This document shows, one piece after another, positions 1 to 8,398 of a DNA stretch of 54,312 nucleotides. The stretch's first letter is position 1. Each line of letters begins with the position of its first letter. A model generated the notes under the pieces. The model made no database searches and was not told where the DNA came from. It saw only the letters and a program-made list of their open reading frames with translations. The stretch lies in assembly GCA_035943935.1 (NCBI GenBank), contig DASZBR010000023.1, positions 1-54,312 on the forward strand, written 5' to 3'. This stretch comes from DASZBR01 sp035943935 (GTDB lineage Bacteria; Pseudomonadota; Gammaproteobacteria; DASZBR01). The translations under genes and the position numbers were made by a program.

Positions 1-1094
1 ATTTTTCCTGCGAGATCAAGTGCGCGTTCACGTAAATTTTGCGGCGCATCGGGAGCACCTCTCAACACACTCATCACATCCCGCGCTTCTAACGCAGGAC
101 CAATCCCTCGTCCTACGGGTTGAGAACCATCGGTAAAAACCACAGAAACACTCACACCCAATTCCTCGCCCGTTTTTTCTAAATATCGTTTTAGCACAGC
201 CGCCATATTTTGCGATCGCACTTTTGCCGTAGGACCAATGGGAATATCAATTAAAATATGATTCGAACCCGCCGCGATTTTTTTCGATAAGATAGAAGAC
301 ACTAATTGCGCTTCACCGTCTAAATCAATGGCAAGCTCAACACGGATTAAAATATCATCCGCCGGACTTAAATCAACCGCACCACCCCATACAATACAAC
401 CATTTTCTTGCTCGACGACGTGACGCATTTTTTTCAAATCTAAATTAACCGGCGCAAACACTTCCATGGTATCCGCACTGCCCGCCGGTGACGTAATCGC
501 TCGCGAAGAGGTTTTTGGGATCGTCAATCCATACGCGGCAATAATGGGCACTATAATTAAACTGGTGCGATTTCCGGGCAATCCGCCGACACAGTGTTTA
601 TCGACAACCAATTCTTTATCCCAGTGTAATTTTTGGCCTGCATTGATCATGGACGCGGTTAAATTACGAATTTCAGATAACGTAAACCGATCACCCGCAC
701 TTGCTGATAAAAACGCGGAGATTTGAATATCTGATAACCTTCCTGCAACCACGTCTGTAATAATTTCGTCTAATTGCAAGGCATCCAATGTATGTCCATA
801 AATTTTTGCATGGATATAACTCAATGATGTTAATGGCTTGGGATGTGAGAGCGTAATGGTATCTCCCACTTCGGCACCTAATAAACTCCAGGCATAATTA
901 GACAACCCCGCTTCATTTTCGCCCAATAAATCCGTATTAATCGTATTCAATGTCGCAATGATGGATTTCTTACCCAGCGTCACTTCAATACGCGCCTGAG
1001 CATCGAATCCTTCCGAACGACACACATGGCAATTTTCATGCATGTAAATGACCGCTTCTCGATAGGTATTAATCCCCAAACGCTTTAGTTTCAT
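1..1094 (-). CDS. Thymidine phosphorylase family protein, C-terminal part off the left edge
   Basis: 364 codons are visible from the ATG at 1094; the frame stays open to base 1, so the C-terminus is missing. The protein has the pyrimidine-nucleoside phosphorylase signature SSRAITSPAGSADTMEV and a glycine-rich phosphate loop (DKHCVGGLPGNRTS). The roughly 90-residue N-terminal extension before the helical domain (QISAFLSASAG) fits the long thymidine/AMP phosphorylase branch of about 500 aa rather than the 440-aa DeoA. Known for the family: phosphorolysis of nucleosides or NMPs, feeding ribose phosphates to central metabolism. The start overlaps the stop of the upstream nuclease gene as ATGA, so the two are translationally coupled. 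Whether the substrate is thymidine or AMP cannot be told from this fragment. Confidence 0.88.
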   Translation of the reverse strand, partial: MKLKRLGINTYREAVIYMHENCHVCRSEGFDAQARIEVTLGKKSIIATLNTINTDLLGENEAGLSNYAWSLLGAEVGDTITLSHPKPLTSLSYIHAKIYGHTLDALQLDEIITDVVAGRLSDIQISAFLSASAGDRFTLSEIRNLTASMINAGQKLHWDKELVVDKHCVGGLPGNRTSLIIVPIIAAYGLTIPKTSSRAITSPAGSADTMEVFAPVNLDLKKMRHVVEQENGCIVWGGAVDLSPADDILIRVELAIDLDGEAQLVSSILSKKIAAGSNHILIDIPIGPTAKVRSQNMAAVLKRYLEKTGEELGVSVSVVFTDGSQPVGRGIGPALEARDVMSVLRGAPDAPQNLRERALDLAGK

Positions 1095-2449
1095 GACAGC
1101 GTGATCTTTTGGAGATACGTCGGTATTTCACAATGCCAGTGTAATTTTTCCTCTATTTTTTGTTTAAAGTTTTTGGCCGATTCAGGTTCGCCGTGCACTA
1201 AAAAAGTCTGTTTAGGTTTTTGCGTAAAATGACTAAGCCAGTCGAGAATTTCAGGATAATCCGCATGCGCAGAAATATTTTGTAATACGGCAATTTCTGC
1301 ATTCACCGGAACCGTTTCTCCGTATATTTTAATTTCTTTTTCGCCGCTGACAATGCGATCACCACGTGTACCTTTGGCTTGATAACCTGTAAATAAAATT
1401 GTATTTTTTGCATCTGGCATAAATTTTTTCAGGTGATTTAATACACGTCCACCCGTTGCCATTCCACTACTGGCAATAATAATGACGGGATGTTTTACAT
1501 TATCCAGCGCAATAGAATCATCAATTTTATTAATATAATTCGCGACACCACAAAATAAATGACATTGATCGGTACCCAATTTATGACTTTCCGCATGATC
1601 ACATAATAATTTTGTTGCATTAATCGCCATCGGACTGTCTAAGTAAATCGGCACTTCTGGGATTTTATGCGCTACTTTTAATTGATATAAATAATACAAC
1701 ATACTTTGACTACGCCCGACAGCAAATGCAGGAATGATCACTGAACCACCTCGCTTGATGGTTTTATTAATAACTTCCGCTAACTGCGCTTGTGGATCAC
1801 CTGACGTATGCGGTCTGTCTCCGTAGGTTGATTCTAAAATTAAATAATCAGCACCGTCTACTTTCACGGGTTCGCGCATAATGGGATCATGAAATCGTCC
1901 AATATCACCTGAAAATAAAAGTGATTTATTCTCATAAAATAATTTAATAAAAGACGCGCCAATAATATGACCCGCGCGTAAAAAACTAAACTGCGCCCCC
2001 TCAAATAGTGTACTGGTTTTATTAAAGTCTATAACTTTAAATTGCTTTAACGCTTTCTCAGCATCGTCGAGTGTATAGAGAGGTAAAGCGGGTTTGTGTT
2101 TAGATGACTGGTATTTATTCGCAAGCTCTGCTTCTTCTTCCTGCAATTTTGCGCTGTCCCGTAATAAAATTTCGCATAAATCTCGCGTGCCAGGCGTGCA
2201 ATAGACAGAACCTTTAAATCCATTCTTCACTAATAGGGGAACATAACCCGTGTGATCAATATGCGCATGCGTTAATAAAACTGCACTTATCTCACTCGGA
2301 TCAATGGGAAATTTAGCCCAGTTTCTTAACCGTAATTCTTTTGAACCCTGAAATAATCCGCAATCTACTAATACTTTTTTATTTCCTAATGAGAGTAAAT
2401 ATTTTGACCCGGTCACACAGCCTGCTGCGCCTAAAAACATTATTTGCAT
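1091..2449 (-). CDS. MBL-fold beta-CASP RNA nuclease-like hydrolase
   Basis: 452 aa. Metallo-beta-lactamase motifs are in order: HAHIDHTG near residue 60 (HxHxDH metal ligands), GDIGR, ESTYGDR, then the beta-CASP elements PAFAVGRSQ, SSGMATGGR and SAHADY, and a C-terminal LVHGEPES. This is the CPSF73/RNase J-like architecture; bacterial members are annotated as RNA-processing exonucleases. It overlaps the upstream methylase by 10 bp and the downstream phosphorylase by 4 bp. Such nucleases often sit next to this type of phosphorylase, which suggests a shared role in turnover of RNA-derived nucleotides. The coupling is seen; the pathway is inferred. Confidence 0.9.
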   Translation of the reverse strand: MQIMFLGAAGCVTGSKYLLSLGNKKVLVDCGLFQGSKELRLRNWAKFPIDPSEISAVLLTHAHIDHTGYVPLLVKNGFKGSVYCTPGTRDLCEILLRDSAKLQEEEAELANKYQSSKHKPALPLYTLDDAEKALKQFKVIDFNKTSTLFEGAQFSFLRAGHIIGASFIKLFYENKSLLFSGDIGRFHDPIMREPVKVDGADYLILESTYGDRPHTSGDPQAQLAEVINKTIKRGGSVIIPAFAVGRSQSMLYYLYQLKVAHKIPEVPIYLDSPMAINATKLLCDHAESHKLGTDQCHLFCGVANYINKIDDSIALDNVKHPVIIIASSGMATGGRVLNHLKKFMPDAKNTILFTGYQAKGTRGDRIVSGEKEIKIYGETVPVNAEIAVLQNISAHADYPEILDWLSHFTQKPKQTFLVHGEPESAKNFKQKIEEKLHWHCEIPTYLQKITLS

Positions 2450-3234
2450 AAGTATACTCCCAGTATTTCTTCGACTTTATGTCGGCTGTCTGATTTAGCG
2501 CTGATATAACGTTGAACATCAAAAGCGGTGATCTCTGCGGTACTATAAATTTCTTTAATCAGATCAGTATGTTGATTTGAAATAATAACGGTAATTCCCC
2601 GCGCTTGACAGGCTTTAGCTTTCTCAGCTAATAAACGCTGCTCTGCTTCACCAAACGCATCTTTATGGTAGCTGGTAAAATTGGAGGTTTTAGAAAGCGG
2701 CGCGTAAGGCGGATCACAATAAATAATATCTCCCACCACCGCTTTATCCATGCTGACACTAAAATCCTCACAAATAAACTCAGCCTGCTGGGATTTTTCA
2801 TGGAAAAAAAACATTTCTTTTTCGGGAAAATATGGTTTTTTATATTTCCCATAGGGCGTATTGAATTGATTACTTTTATTGTATCGACACAAGCCGTTGA
2901 AACAATGCTTATTTAAATATAAAAATAAACGGGGATCTCGTGTCGTATTAAATAAGTCCCTTAGAAAATAAAATCTTTCTTCGGTATTATAGTCAGGGGA
3001 AAAATATTCTCGACAAGCAGTAATAAATTTATCGCCATCTCTTTTTAAATTATTAAATAAATTAATTAAGTCACCATTAATTTCGGAAAGATAATAATTT
3101 TTAAAATCCGTATTTAAAAAAACCGCGCCCGATCCCACAAAGGGCTCGATGAGTCTATTACCCTTAGGTAAAACAGATTTAATTTTTTCAATAATCTTGT
3201 ATTTGTTGCCAGCCCATTTTAAGAAGGGTTTCAT
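2440..3234 (-). CDS. dam: Dam-family DNA adenine methylase
   Basis: 264 aa, the usual Dam length. The N-terminal KWAGNKYK motif and the SAM-binding EPFVGSGAVF precede the catalytic DPPY (YCDPPYAPLS) near residue 175, the order of an alpha-class N6-adenine methyltransferase. The C-terminal SDSRHKVEEILGVY is also Dam-like. Family members methylate adenine in GATC, acting in mismatch repair, replication timing and gene regulation. There is no adjacent restriction endonuclease, so a housekeeping or orphan methylase is likelier than half of a restriction system. The start overlaps the msrAB stop as ATGA. Target specificity is inferred. Confidence 0.88.
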   Translation of the reverse strand: MKPFLKWAGNKYKIIEKIKSVLPKGNRLIEPFVGSGAVFLNTDFKNYYLSEINGDLINLFNNLKRDGDKFITACREYFSPDYNTEERFYFLRDLFNTTRDPRLFLYLNKHCFNGLCRYNKSNQFNTPYGKYKKPYFPEKEMFFFHEKSQQAEFICEDFSVSMDKAVVGDIIYCDPPYAPLSKTSNFTSYHKDAFGEAEQRLLAEKAKACQARGITVIISNQHTDLIKEIYSTAEITAFDVQRYISAKSDSRHKVEEILGVYLCK

Positions 3235-4391
3235 GAGGGTTTTTTATCGTCCTTGGGTTTATCATCCGTAGTGCCGAGTGGGTTTTCACCGTAATCAGGA
3301 TGTTCCGCTTTGTCTTTTGCCTCAAGCTTTTTCATATGATCTTTGTCGAATAAATAGCTATATTCTCCATATCCTTCGGCTTCAAGTTTATCTGCTGGAA
3401 TAAATCGCAGTGCGGCTGAATTCATACAATAGCGTTTTCCCGAGGGTGCAGGACCATCATCAAATACATGCCCCAAATGCGAATCCGCATATTTCGATCG
3501 CAGCTCAATGCGTTTTTGCAATAATAATTTAGAATCTTCTTTGGTATAGACATAACGGGGATCTAATACTTTGGTAAAACTAGGCCAACCCGTACCGGAA
3601 TCATATTTATCGGTTGACGCAAATAACGGTTCACCCGATACGATATCCACATAAATTCCGGGCGCATGATTATCCCAATACTGATTATGAAAAGCAGGTT
3701 CAGTGCCCTCTTTTTGTGTGACTTGATATTCCTCAGGCGTTAAGTTTTTTAGCGCTTCTGCTTTATCAAAGCCTTTAAATTCTGATTGGGGATCTTGCGC
3801 TTTTGCCCACACTTCTTTGATACGCGCATCACGACCTGAGTGAAGACGATACATGGCATAACTCACGGCGCTCTTCACATGGTAATACTGATGATAATCT
3901 TCAGCGGGATAAAAATGTGTTGAAGGAACCACTTCAGTATACATATGCGGCAATTGTTTTTTGGCATAGCTTAATATTGTGTCTGCTTCTGTTTTTTGCT
4001 TTTTATCCAAATAAAATATGGCCGTACGGTATTGTTTACCCACATCACAGAATTGTGCATCTTTTGTCGTCGGATCAATATGGTGTAAATAATAATTAAC
4101 AATAATGGGATAACTTAATTTCGCGGGATCATAAATAACTTTAACGGCTTCAGCATAACCCGTCTTCCCCGCACAAACTTCCTCATAGGTTGGATTAGGT
4201 GTTGTACCGCCGTCATATCCCGAAATGGTTTTTACGACACCGGGTAATTTTTCAAAATCGGCTTGCATACACCAGAAACAACCACCGGCAAAAATTGCTT
4301 CTTTCATCGTATGCGCATCCTTGGCAGTAGCAGAAAAAGAAAATAAAAAAAATAATAAGCTAAATAACGCAAGAAGTCCTTTTTTCAACAT
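3231..4391 (-). CDS. msrAB: Fused peptide-methionine sulfoxide reductase MsrA/MsrB, exported
   Basis: 386 aa from the ATG at 4391, which has AGGGG about ten bases upstream; a longer frame to 4433 adds an unlikely 14-residue leader. The start chosen exposes a signal peptide (MLKKGLLALF..., cleavage near ATAKD). The MsrA domain comes first, with catalytic Cys in GGCFWCM near residue 38 and the DPTTKDAQ stretch. The MsrB domain follows with SGTGWPSF and catalytic Cys in RYCMNSAALRF. The zinc CxxC pairs of many free MsrBs are absent, as is common in fusions. Both methionine sulfoxide epimers would be reduced in the periplasm. The C-terminus is a charged Lys/Asp tail. First gene of the msrAB-dam-nuclease-phosphorylase run; divergent from the hydrolase at 4437. 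Confidence 0.93.
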   Translation of the reverse strand: MLKKGLLALFSLLFFLFSFSATAKDAHTMKEAIFAGGCFWCMQADFEKLPGVVKTISGYDGGTTPNPTYEEVCAGKTGYAEAVKVIYDPAKLSYPIIVNYYLHHIDPTTKDAQFCDVGKQYRTAIFYLDKKQKTEADTILSYAKKQLPHMYTEVVPSTHFYPAEDYHQYYHVKSAVSYAMYRLHSGRDARIKEVWAKAQDPQSEFKGFDKAEALKNLTPEEYQVTQKEGTEPAFHNQYWDNHAPGIYVDIVSGEPLFASTDKYDSGTGWPSFTKVLDPRYVYTKEDSKLLLQKRIELRSKYADSHLGHVFDDGPAPSGKRYCMNSAALRFIPADKLEAEGYGEYSYLFDKDHMKKLEAKDKAEHPDYGENPLGTTDDKPKDDKKPS

Positions 4392-4436
4392 CCCTGATCC
4401 CCTATGATAATGTTCTATTTTACAGGAGAACACCGG

Positions 4437-5141
4437 ATGAGCAAAACACTGACGATTCCATCGAAGGAAGGTCCACTTTTTTCAGCGTATCTTGCGCTTC
4501 CCAAAGCCGAGAAGGCTAATGGTTCGGTCGTCGTTGTTTTGCAAGAAATTTTTGGCGTCAATCATTCCATCCGCGAAGTCTGTGACCAATTTGCGAAGCT
4601 CGGCTATATTGCCTGTGCACCGGATATGTTTTGGCGCATCAAACCCTACTTAGATTTAGGGTATGACGAAAAAGATCGTGAAATTGGTATGCAATGTTAT
4701 CAGCAATTTAATATTGAGCTTGCGCTTCAAGATATTGCGTCAACCATTCAAGAGTTAAAAACACGCAAAGACGCGACGGGTAAAGTCATTGTCGTTGGCT
4801 TTTGTTTAGGCGGAAAACTGGCTTATTTAACGGCTACACAAAACAAGGTCGATGCCGCGGTCTGTTATTACGGCGGAGGCATTCACGAACATTTGGATAT
4901 GGCAGAAGCCGTTCGCTGTCCGATTCAATTTCATTTTGGGGGCGATGACGCTCATATTTCGGCAAAGAATGTAGACGCCATTCGCGACGCCTTTAAAGGC
5001 AAGCCTCACGCCGAGATCTATGTTTACCCGGATGCAGAGCACGCTTTCAGCAACCCAGACCGGCCGTCTTTTCACAAAGTTTCAGCGGACGAAGCCCATA
5101 CACGCGTTGTAAATTTCTTAAAAACCCTGGTAAACCTATGA
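4437..5141 (+). CDS. Dienelactone hydrolase family protein
   Basis: 234 aa. The ATG at 4437 follows AGGAG with good spacing, so the extra 11 codons back to 4404 are rejected. It is an alpha/beta-hydrolase with nucleophile Cys in GFCLGGKL, acid Asp in FGGDDAH and His in PDAEHAFS, the Cys-Asp-His triad of carboxymethylenebutenolidase. Known family members hydrolyse dienelactones, but in organisms without aromatic degradation genes the substrate is generally unknown. It shares a 45-bp divergent intergenic region with msrAB. Confidence 0.88.
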   Translation: MSKTLTIPSKEGPLFSAYLALPKAEKANGSVVVVLQEIFGVNHSIREVCDQFAKLGYIACAPDMFWRIKPYLDLGYDEKDREIGMQCYQQFNIELALQDIASTIQELKTRKDATGKVIVVGFCLGGKLAYLTATQNKVDAAVCYYGGGIHEHLDMAEAVRCPIQFHFGGDDAHISAKNVDAIRDAFKGKPHAEIYVYPDAEHAFSNPDRPSFHKVSADEAHTRVVNFLKTLVNL

Positions 5142-5183
5142 TAGGATAGTTCCATGGAGAAATAACCGCATAAGGAGATGCCC

Positions 5184-5390
5184 ATGTATATATCCGCTTC
5201 GCTTCAAGAGAAATTTTTATCAGATTTGATCAAAACCAAACAGCCCATTGCTATTTATTTAAAGAACGGCAAAAAATATCAAGGGACGTTAGTCAACGTA
5301 ACGCAAGATTTATTTTTTGTGAACACGCCGCTTCCTCAAACACTACTACGCAATCAAATCAAAACGATTTTGCCCGTTCACACTGAATAA
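5184..5390 (+). CDS. Divergent Hfq-like Sm-fold RNA-binding protein
   Basis: 68 aa from ATG 5184. AAGGAG (5172-5177) is six bases ahead of this codon but directly abuts the alternative ATG 5178. The sequence follows Hfq end to end: SLQEKFL for SLQDPFL, AIYLKNGKKYQG for SIYLVNGIKLQG (Sm1), and a terminal IKTILP for ISTVVP (Sm2). The proximal-face YKH is replaced by LRN, losing the usual His, and the rim Arg patch RRER becomes IKTK. A canonical Hfq sits beside miaA/hflX; here it does not, so this is probably a second, specialised Sm protein. Its 3' end overlaps the convergent SET gene by 45 bp. Fold is confident; RNA partners are unknown. Confidence 0.7.
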   Translation: MYISASLQEKFLSDLIKTKQPIAIYLKNGKKYQGTLVNVTQDLFFVNTPLPQTLLRNQIKTILPVHTE

Positions 5391-6227
5391 ACGCGGCGTT
5401 ATCCCCAAATTTTTCCAATACCCTAATCCATAGGTAAACCCTATTTGTTCGCCTATCTCAATATCGCGTTTCGCATAAAAAATAATATGCGACACACCGC
5501 CATCTTCTAATACGATTGTTCTCATGCCCAAATTAGAGGTCGCAATGTCAGACCAATGAGGTTCCAGATCTTTATTCAGAAACTCAAAGATACTATTAGG
5601 CTCTTCTGTTTTAATCATCGCTTTAAAATTTTGTTCATTGTTATTCATCATCCTAAAAAGCTCACTTGAACATAACTCTCTTTCTTCTTCCGAAAAATTT
5701 TCAAACACACCCTCTAATTCAAAAAAAAATTTCATACACTCAATGCCCTTTTCTTTAAATTGTGTGACCGCATGCTCGGCAAAAAAATCAGGGTGATGCG
5801 GTAAGTGCTGAAAAAACCGTGCAATGCCGCCTATTTTTTCGGCAGATACTGCATAATCGCCGTCTAAATAACAACCATACGCTAAATCTGTTATTTCAGA
5901 CTTTAATTTTAATTCGCCTGCATAAAGTGCAACAATTTCGCCGAAATAAATTTTCTCTCGCGCAAACACGCCTCTTCCTACGGACTTATCCATTTCACAA
6001 ATGGCGAGTTTATCAATCAGAGGATTGGATATTCTTTCTTTAATTTTCTTAATCAAATCATCTGAACAGCCTGTTTTAATAAAGGGTAACTTTAATTTAT
6101 TATCACAGTGAATTCGTTCAGAATATTCAAATCCATCGCCAATAATTTTTTCCAGCTCAGATACGGGAATTTTTTTGAGCGATGCATTGGGAAATAACGG
6201 GGGTTTGTCGCAGGTCCAGATAAACAT
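5346..6227 (-). CDS. SET-domain protein, putative lysine methyltransferase and effector candidate
   Basis: 293 aa. About 80 unrecognised residues precede the SET-N signature near residue 95 (GRGVFAREKIYFGEIVALYA), which matches the GxGvfA..I..GE.V..Y pattern. SET-C lies near the end: SNLGMRTIV, then YAKRDIEIGEQIGFTYGLGYW, matching the A.rdI..GEElt.dYG pattern that forms the SAM pocket and pseudoknot. The insert between them carries ARFFQHLPHH where NHS is typical. SET proteins are eukaryotic-type; Legionella and Chlamydia use them as nuclear histone methyltransferase effectors. No signal peptide. It starts in a TAATG overlap with the upstream SDR gene. Fold fairly sure; translocation and substrate are inference. 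Confidence 0.72.
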   Translation of the reverse strand: MFIWTCDKPPLFPNASLKKIPVSELEKIIGDGFEYSERIHCDNKLKLPFIKTGCSDDLIKKIKERISNPLIDKLAICEMDKSVGRGVFAREKIYFGEIVALYAGELKLKSEITDLAYGCYLDGDYAVSAEKIGGIARFFQHLPHHPDFFAEHAVTQFKEKGIECMKFFFELEGVFENFSEEERELCSSELFRMMNNNEQNFKAMIKTEEPNSIFEFLNKDLEPHWSDIATSNLGMRTIVLEDGGVSHIIFYAKRDIEIGEQIGFTYGLGYWKNLGITPRLFSVNGQNRFDLIA

Positions 6228-6961
6228 TAAACGACTACCCGTCCAATACTCGCTCCTCCATCAACAAATAATGTTTGGCCTGTCATAAAAGCTGCACCGT
6301 CTGAAAATAAAAATTCTACTGTGGCAGCAATTTCATGTGGCTGACCAATACGCCCCATAGGAACATTTGCTAAACTCGTGCGTTCTGCTTCACTGCCTTT
6401 GGGTCGATGCAAACGATAAATTTCAGTTTCAATAGGACCAGGAGCGATAGCATTTACGGTAATACCCGTTTGCGCCAATTCCAATGCCCAACTTCGCGTA
6501 AAAGCGACTAACGCCGCTTTACTTGCAGAATAGACACTGCGCCCCGCTAATCCCAACATCGCGCGACTGGAAATATTCACCACGCGTCCCCACTGGCGTT
6601 TAATCATCCCAGGCGTAAAAATTTGTGTCGTTAATATTGCCGACATTAAATTGAGATCCATGACTTGTTTAAAATCATTGAGGGAAATTTCCGAAAGTGT
6701 CTGCGGCACAGCAATACCTACATTATTAACAATGCCATCAATAATATGATTTTTATTAATACTATTTAAAATTTTTAAAGTCTCTTTTTCATCTGACAAA
6801 TCCGCACAATAGATTTCACCCGGAAATATCGATTCGGGTTTGTTACGCGCAATGCCAATAATTTTATGGCCTTTATTAGCGAGACACTCAGCAGTGGCGA
6901 AACCGATACCTTTGGTGGCACCGGTGATTAAAAATGTGCGAGGCTTAAACGCCACATGCAC
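6227..6961 (-). CDS. Short-chain dehydrogenase/reductase (FabG-like)
   Basis: 244 aa, the typical classical SDR size. NAD(P)-binding TGATKGIGFATA is at the N-terminus, NNVG in the middle, catalytic Ser in VNISSR and Tyr/Lys in YSASKAALVAF, and PGPIETE after them. The C-terminal AAFMTGQTLFVDGGAS is FabG-like. The arginine in IGIARNKP suggests NADPH, but this is weak. It overlaps the rhodanese gene by 17 bp upstream and the SET gene by one base downstream. Substrate unknown; it is not in a fatty-acid gene cluster, so it is not called fabG. Confidence 0.9.
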   Translation of the reverse strand: MHVAFKPRTFLITGATKGIGFATAECLANKGHKIIGIARNKPESIFPGEIYCADLSDEKETLKILNSINKNHIIDGIVNNVGIAVPQTLSEISLNDFKQVMDLNLMSAILTTQIFTPGMIKRQWGRVVNISSRAMLGLAGRSVYSASKAALVAFTRSWALELAQTGITVNAIAPGPIETEIYRLHRPKGSEAERTSLANVPMGRIGQPHEIAATVEFLFSDGAAFMTGQTLFVDGGASIGRVVV

Positions 6962-7295
6962 CTCGATATCCGCCTATCAACGAAAACACATTGGTATAAC
7001 CCATACGCTGTAAATTTTCGGCGGCTAATGCAGAACGACTTCCGCCACCACAATACAAAACGATTTGAGCATTTTTAGCGGGAATCGTTTTTTCAATATC
7101 ACGTTCAATCACGCCTTTAGATAAGTGTATTGCGCCGGGAATAAAACCGTTGTCGAATTCTTCTTTTTCGCGAACGTCGACTAAATAAAAATGAGGGTTT
7201 GTTGTCTTAAGTTTTTCGAGTGAGGCTAAATCTATTTCTTTAATATTCTTTTTAGCTTCTTCCGCAATTTTAGTAAAACCTGATGAATGTTGCAT
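6945..7295 (-). CDS. Single-domain rhodanese-like sulfurtransferase
   Basis: 116 aa, one rhodanese domain. The N-terminal LVDVREKEEFDNGFIPGAIHL is the standard strand-helix core and the active loop is CGGGSRSA, with the persulfide-forming Cys in place. The C-terminal GYTNVFSLIGG is also typical. The family moves sulfane sulfur between small thiols or proteins in the cytosol. It is the first gene of a three-gene overlapping set with the SDR and SET genes; nothing visible explains that grouping. Confidence 0.88.
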   Translation of the reverse strand: MQHSSGFTKIAEEAKKNIKEIDLASLEKLKTTNPHFYLVDVREKEEFDNGFIPGAIHLSKGVIERDIEKTIPAKNAQIVLYCGGGSRSALAAENLQRMGYTNVFSLIGGYRGACGV

Positions 7296-7370
7296 GGGAG
7301 TCTCCGTGGTTTAAGTTCAGGGGGTTATGATACCCCATCATGTAATAAACCGTACCAAAAGCCTATGATT

Positions 7371-7484
7371 TTCCCGGATTCCGCTAAAGCTCCATCCGGG
7401 CTACTCGCTCCATCCGGGCTACTATTTTAACCACGACCACTTACAGCACCCGTAGCCCGGATGGAGCGTTAGCGGAATCCGGGA
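7371..7484. repeat. Inverted pair of REP elements with a partial third copy
   Basis: A 34-base unit reading on the minus strand lies at 7371-7404, a partial copy (TCGCTCCATCCGGGCTAC) at 7405-7422, and the same unit in plus orientation at 7452-7484. Each unit has its own imperfect palindrome (CCCGGATgGAGC...GCggaATCCGGG). The same units flank the RAYT transposase at 13510-14040, so these look like REP/BIME sequences mobilised by that protein. They sit in the intergenic space between the rhodanese gene and nadC. Confidence 0.85.
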
Positions 7485-7520
7485 TCAACACTTCATTTAG
7501 AAGAATCCCACGAAAACAGG

Positions 7521-7526
7521 TATAAT
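7521..7526 (+). promoter_or_regulatory. Probable -10 box for the nad operon
   Basis: A perfect TATAAT lies 25 bases before the nadC start. No convincing -35 hexamer is seen 16-18 bases upstream (TTTAGA is the nearest). AGGAC at 7539-7543 is a suitable ribosome-binding site for nadC. The call rests on the hexamer and its position only. Confidence 0.5.
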
Positions 7527-7551
7527 CTCCCTACTTTTAGGACTTATAAAA

Positions 7552-8397
7552 ATGCTAGATACTCCCTTACTTGATATCGCTCTCGAAGAAGATCTCGGTG
7601 TTCCTTACTGTGATATCACCTCATCGCTTTTATTTGCTGATGTTAATAAAGTTTCTACTGCAAAAGTAATATCAAAACACCCTACCCCTATTACTATTTG
7701 TGGATTACCCATAGTCAATCAATTAATCAAAAAACTTGATGGCTCTCTTGAAATACAAACTAAATATCAAGACGGCCAAACCTTACTCCCTGGCGAAGTA
7801 TTACTCACGCTGACGGGCTCGCCAAAAACTTTACTCATGCTCGAAAGAACGATGCTGAATTTCCTACAACATCTTTCTGCCGTATCAACGTTAACTGCAA
7901 AATTTGTTGATTTAATTAAACATACGCAAACCAAAATATTAGACACGCGAAAAACACTTCCTGGCTTTCGTCGTTTGGAAAAATATGCGGTTCAATGCGG
8001 CGGCGGTGTTAATCATCGAATGGGTTTATACGATGCCATTATGATTAAAGATACCCATATTGATGCTTTGGGTAATATACATACCGCCCTAAGCAAGCTA
8101 CCAGAAAATATTTTAGAAAAATGTCCCGTTATAGTAGAAATCAGATCTTTATCAGAATTAGAAACTGCTTTAAGCGAATCCAGAAAAATCTCGCGTGTTT
8201 TATTAGACAATATGACCCCTGATTTATTATCCCAATGCGTCAAACTCTGTAAAAATAAATTACCCACTGAAGCTTCTGGCAATATTAATTTAAATACCGT
8301 GGTTTCCGTTGCGGAAACAGGTGTTGACTTTATTTCAGTTGGCAAGATAACCCATTCCGCCGAAAATGTTGATTTATCCATGCGATGTGAAATTTAA
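7552..8397 (+). CDS. nadC: Nicotinate-nucleotide pyrophosphorylase (carboxylating)
   Basis: 281 aa, normal for NadC (quinolinate phosphoribosyltransferase). The signature block LDTRKTLPGFRRLEKYAVQC with GGGVNHRMGLYDAIMIKD lies near residues 140-175, and the PRPP/quinolinate-binding Arg, Lys and His residues are present. It converts quinolinate and PRPP to nicotinate mononucleotide in de novo NAD synthesis. First gene of nadC-nadB-nadA; its stop is one base from the nadB start. Confidence 0.96.
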   Translation: MLDTPLLDIALEEDLGVPYCDITSSLLFADVNKVSTAKVISKHPTPITICGLPIVNQLIKKLDGSLEIQTKYQDGQTLLPGEVLLTLTGSPKTLLMLERTMLNFLQHLSAVSTLTAKFVDLIKHTQTKILDTRKTLPGFRRLEKYAVQCGGGVNHRMGLYDAIMIKDTHIDALGNIHTALSKLPENILEKCPVIVEIRSLSELETALSESRKISRVLLDNMTPDLLSQCVKLCKNKLPTEASGNINLNTVVSVAETGVDFISVGKITHSAENVDLSMRCEI

Positions 8398-8398
8398 T

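Noticed and set aside
466..726. Plus-strand 86-aa reading frame
   Set aside because: Lies wholly inside the thymidine phosphorylase gene on the other strand, has no ribosome-binding site and no family sequence.
2440..3234. Dam-like methylase as part of a restriction-modification system
   Set aside because: No endonuclease or specificity gene adjoins; neighbours are housekeeping enzymes in one overlapping operon.
7371..7484. REP pair as a transcription terminator for the rhodanese or nadC genes
   Set aside because: It lies upstream of both divergent genes and the same sequence occurs next to the RAYT gene, so mobile REP origin explains it better.
8366..8398. Longer N-terminus for nadB starting inside nadC
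   Set aside because: The extra 11 residues do not match aspartate oxidase, and ATG 8399 directly follows the nadC stop.
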